A stretch of DNA of 64,000 nucleotides from Trematomus loennbergii (Eukaryota; Chordata; Actinopteri; Perciformes; Nototheniidae): contig JAAOOA010000127.1 of the NCBI GenBank assembly GCA_012861695.1, positions 18,856,755 through 18,920,754 of the forward strand, read 5' to 3'. Position 1 is the stretch's first letter. Each line of letters starts with the position of its first letter. Positions 63,426-64,000 of the stretch are shown one piece after another. A program made the translations under genes and the position numbers. The notes below the pieces were generated by a model, which saw only the letters and a list, made by a program, of their open reading frames with translations, had not been told where the DNA came from and did not search any database.

Positions 63426-64000
63426 TTATATGACTGGTTTGGCAGTTCTTCTGTGCTTTCCAGGAATCTTCTTGGGCTTCAGTATCTTGGTTTTGATCTA
63501 TGGAGAGAACAAATACGTTTTTAAACTTGCATACATTTAAGGCTAAAGCGTTTGCTTCCATTGGCTAGCAATACACTTTTTGTCGCTCAGGACTTCCATA
63601 TAATCAGGGTTCAGAAACACGGACCGGAAGTAGGAAACTCATCACAGTTGAAAGCTATAAATATATTTAGAACCTAGTTAGCTGTGCTTACATTTGTGTA
63701 GGAAGTGCCTTCTGGATCTCCTCACTTTTTAGATTCCTGGTGTAAAGGTTTAGCATTATCCTCAAGTTCTTTAGGGATTCTCCTTCAGCACTCTGCAGTT
63801 GATGTTGTTCCTGTGATGAAAACAGAACCCAGTCTTAGTATGAACTTCTGCTAAAGAAAAATGTCGTTAAAGGCTTTTGTCGCTCAGGACTTCCATATAA
63901 TCAGGGTTCAGAAACACGGACCGGAAGTAGGAAACTCATCATAGTTCACAGGCTGAAATAAGTGAAAATAACTTAAGGTGCTTACGTAGGTGTAGGAAGT
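63426..64000 (-). CDS. 3' end of an unrecognised gene converging on map2k1 (partial)
   Basis: Read on the minus strand. An internal exon at 63810-63692 (acceptor tttcatcacag, donor gtaagc, 119 nt) has one open frame starting EQHQLQSAEGESLKNLRIML and ending KALPTQ. The terminal exon starts at 63497 after acceptor ctctccatag. Phase-true joining gives a short tail ending at TGA 63481-63479. The other two frames of the terminal exon stay open longer, one to TAA at 63428-63426, so the true end is uncertain. Another exon end is seen at 63986-64000 (donor gtaagc). The peptide looks helical and polar. In human, SNAPC5 lies convergent to MAP2K1, but this peptide does not resemble SNAPC5 as I know it, so no name is given. 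Codons and splice sites look real, but expression is unproven. Confidence 0.45.
63578..63649. repeat. 72-bp direct repeat, copy A
   Basis: TTTTGTCGCTCAGGACTTCC through CGGACCGGAAGTAGG to CATCACAGTT. It recurs 297 bp to the right with a single C/T difference. It lies in the last intron of the minus-strand gene. Confidence 0.9.
63875..63946. repeat. 72-bp direct repeat, copy B
   Basis: Second copy of the 63578-63649 sequence, 71 of 72 bases identical by eye. Similarity resumes after a gap at GTGCTTAC and GTGTAGGAAGT (63684-63706 versus 63979-64000), so the duplicated unit is about 296 bp and includes an exon end. Confidence 0.9.

Noticed and set aside
63426..63810. snapc5 as the identity of the convergent gene
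   Set aside because: Position fits human gene order, but the peptide does not resemble SNAPC5 (a small protein with an acidic Glu-rich end), so no symbol was given.

Overview
This is eukaryotic nuclear DNA from a vertebrate, most likely a ray-finned fish and probably a percomorph. Evidence: two vertebrate genes are split by GT-AG introns, the map2k1 gene is compact (about 8.2 kb from ATG to stop), (CA)n/(GT)n microsatellites are dense, and teleost-type repeat relics are present (a hAT MITE with an 8-bp target duplication, LINE 3' tails ending in CTGATT, TGCCT or CTTAT repeats). No mammalian repeat was recognised. The species cannot be named from the sequence.

Layout. (1) 1 to about 47,870, minus strand: the 5' part of megf11 (multiple EGF-like domains 11). 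Nine coding exons were reconstructed by hand with matching splice phases. They encode the first 432 residues: signal peptide, EMI domain and about 7-8 EGF/laminin-type EGF repeats. The rest of the gene (more EGF repeats, membrane segment, cytoplasmic tail) lies beyond the left edge. A probable non-coding first exon with a CRE-containing promoter sits at 47.64-47.93 kb, and a possible second untranslated exon at 33.5 kb. Most of this region is intron; one intron is 20 kb. (2) About 47.9-54.6 kb: intergenic spacer between two divergent promoters, holding a MITE-like element, a 158-bp (TG)n tract and LINE 3' ends. (3) 54,832-63,021, plus strand: a complete 11-exon map2k1 (MEK1) gene encoding 394 residues, followed by a short 3' UTR. 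(4) 63.4 kb to the right edge, minus strand: the 3' end of an unrecognised gene converging on map2k1. It contains a tandemly duplicated unit of about 296 bp that includes an exon boundary.

Function. megf11 encodes a cell-surface receptor-like protein of the MEGF10/MEGF11 (Draper/CED-1-like) family. map2k1 encodes the dual-specificity kinase that activates ERK1/2. Linkage of MEGF11 and MAP2K1 is known in other vertebrates (human 15q22) and supports both identifications. The genes are neighbours rather than a functional unit. No prokaryotic-type system, CRISPR array, tRNA or rRNA gene was seen, and nothing here clearly amounts to a new biological system. The most unusual items are the duplicated exon-intron unit at the right edge, the changed proline-rich loop of MEK1, the intact hAT MITE and the 260-bp compound GC/GCAC/CA tract.
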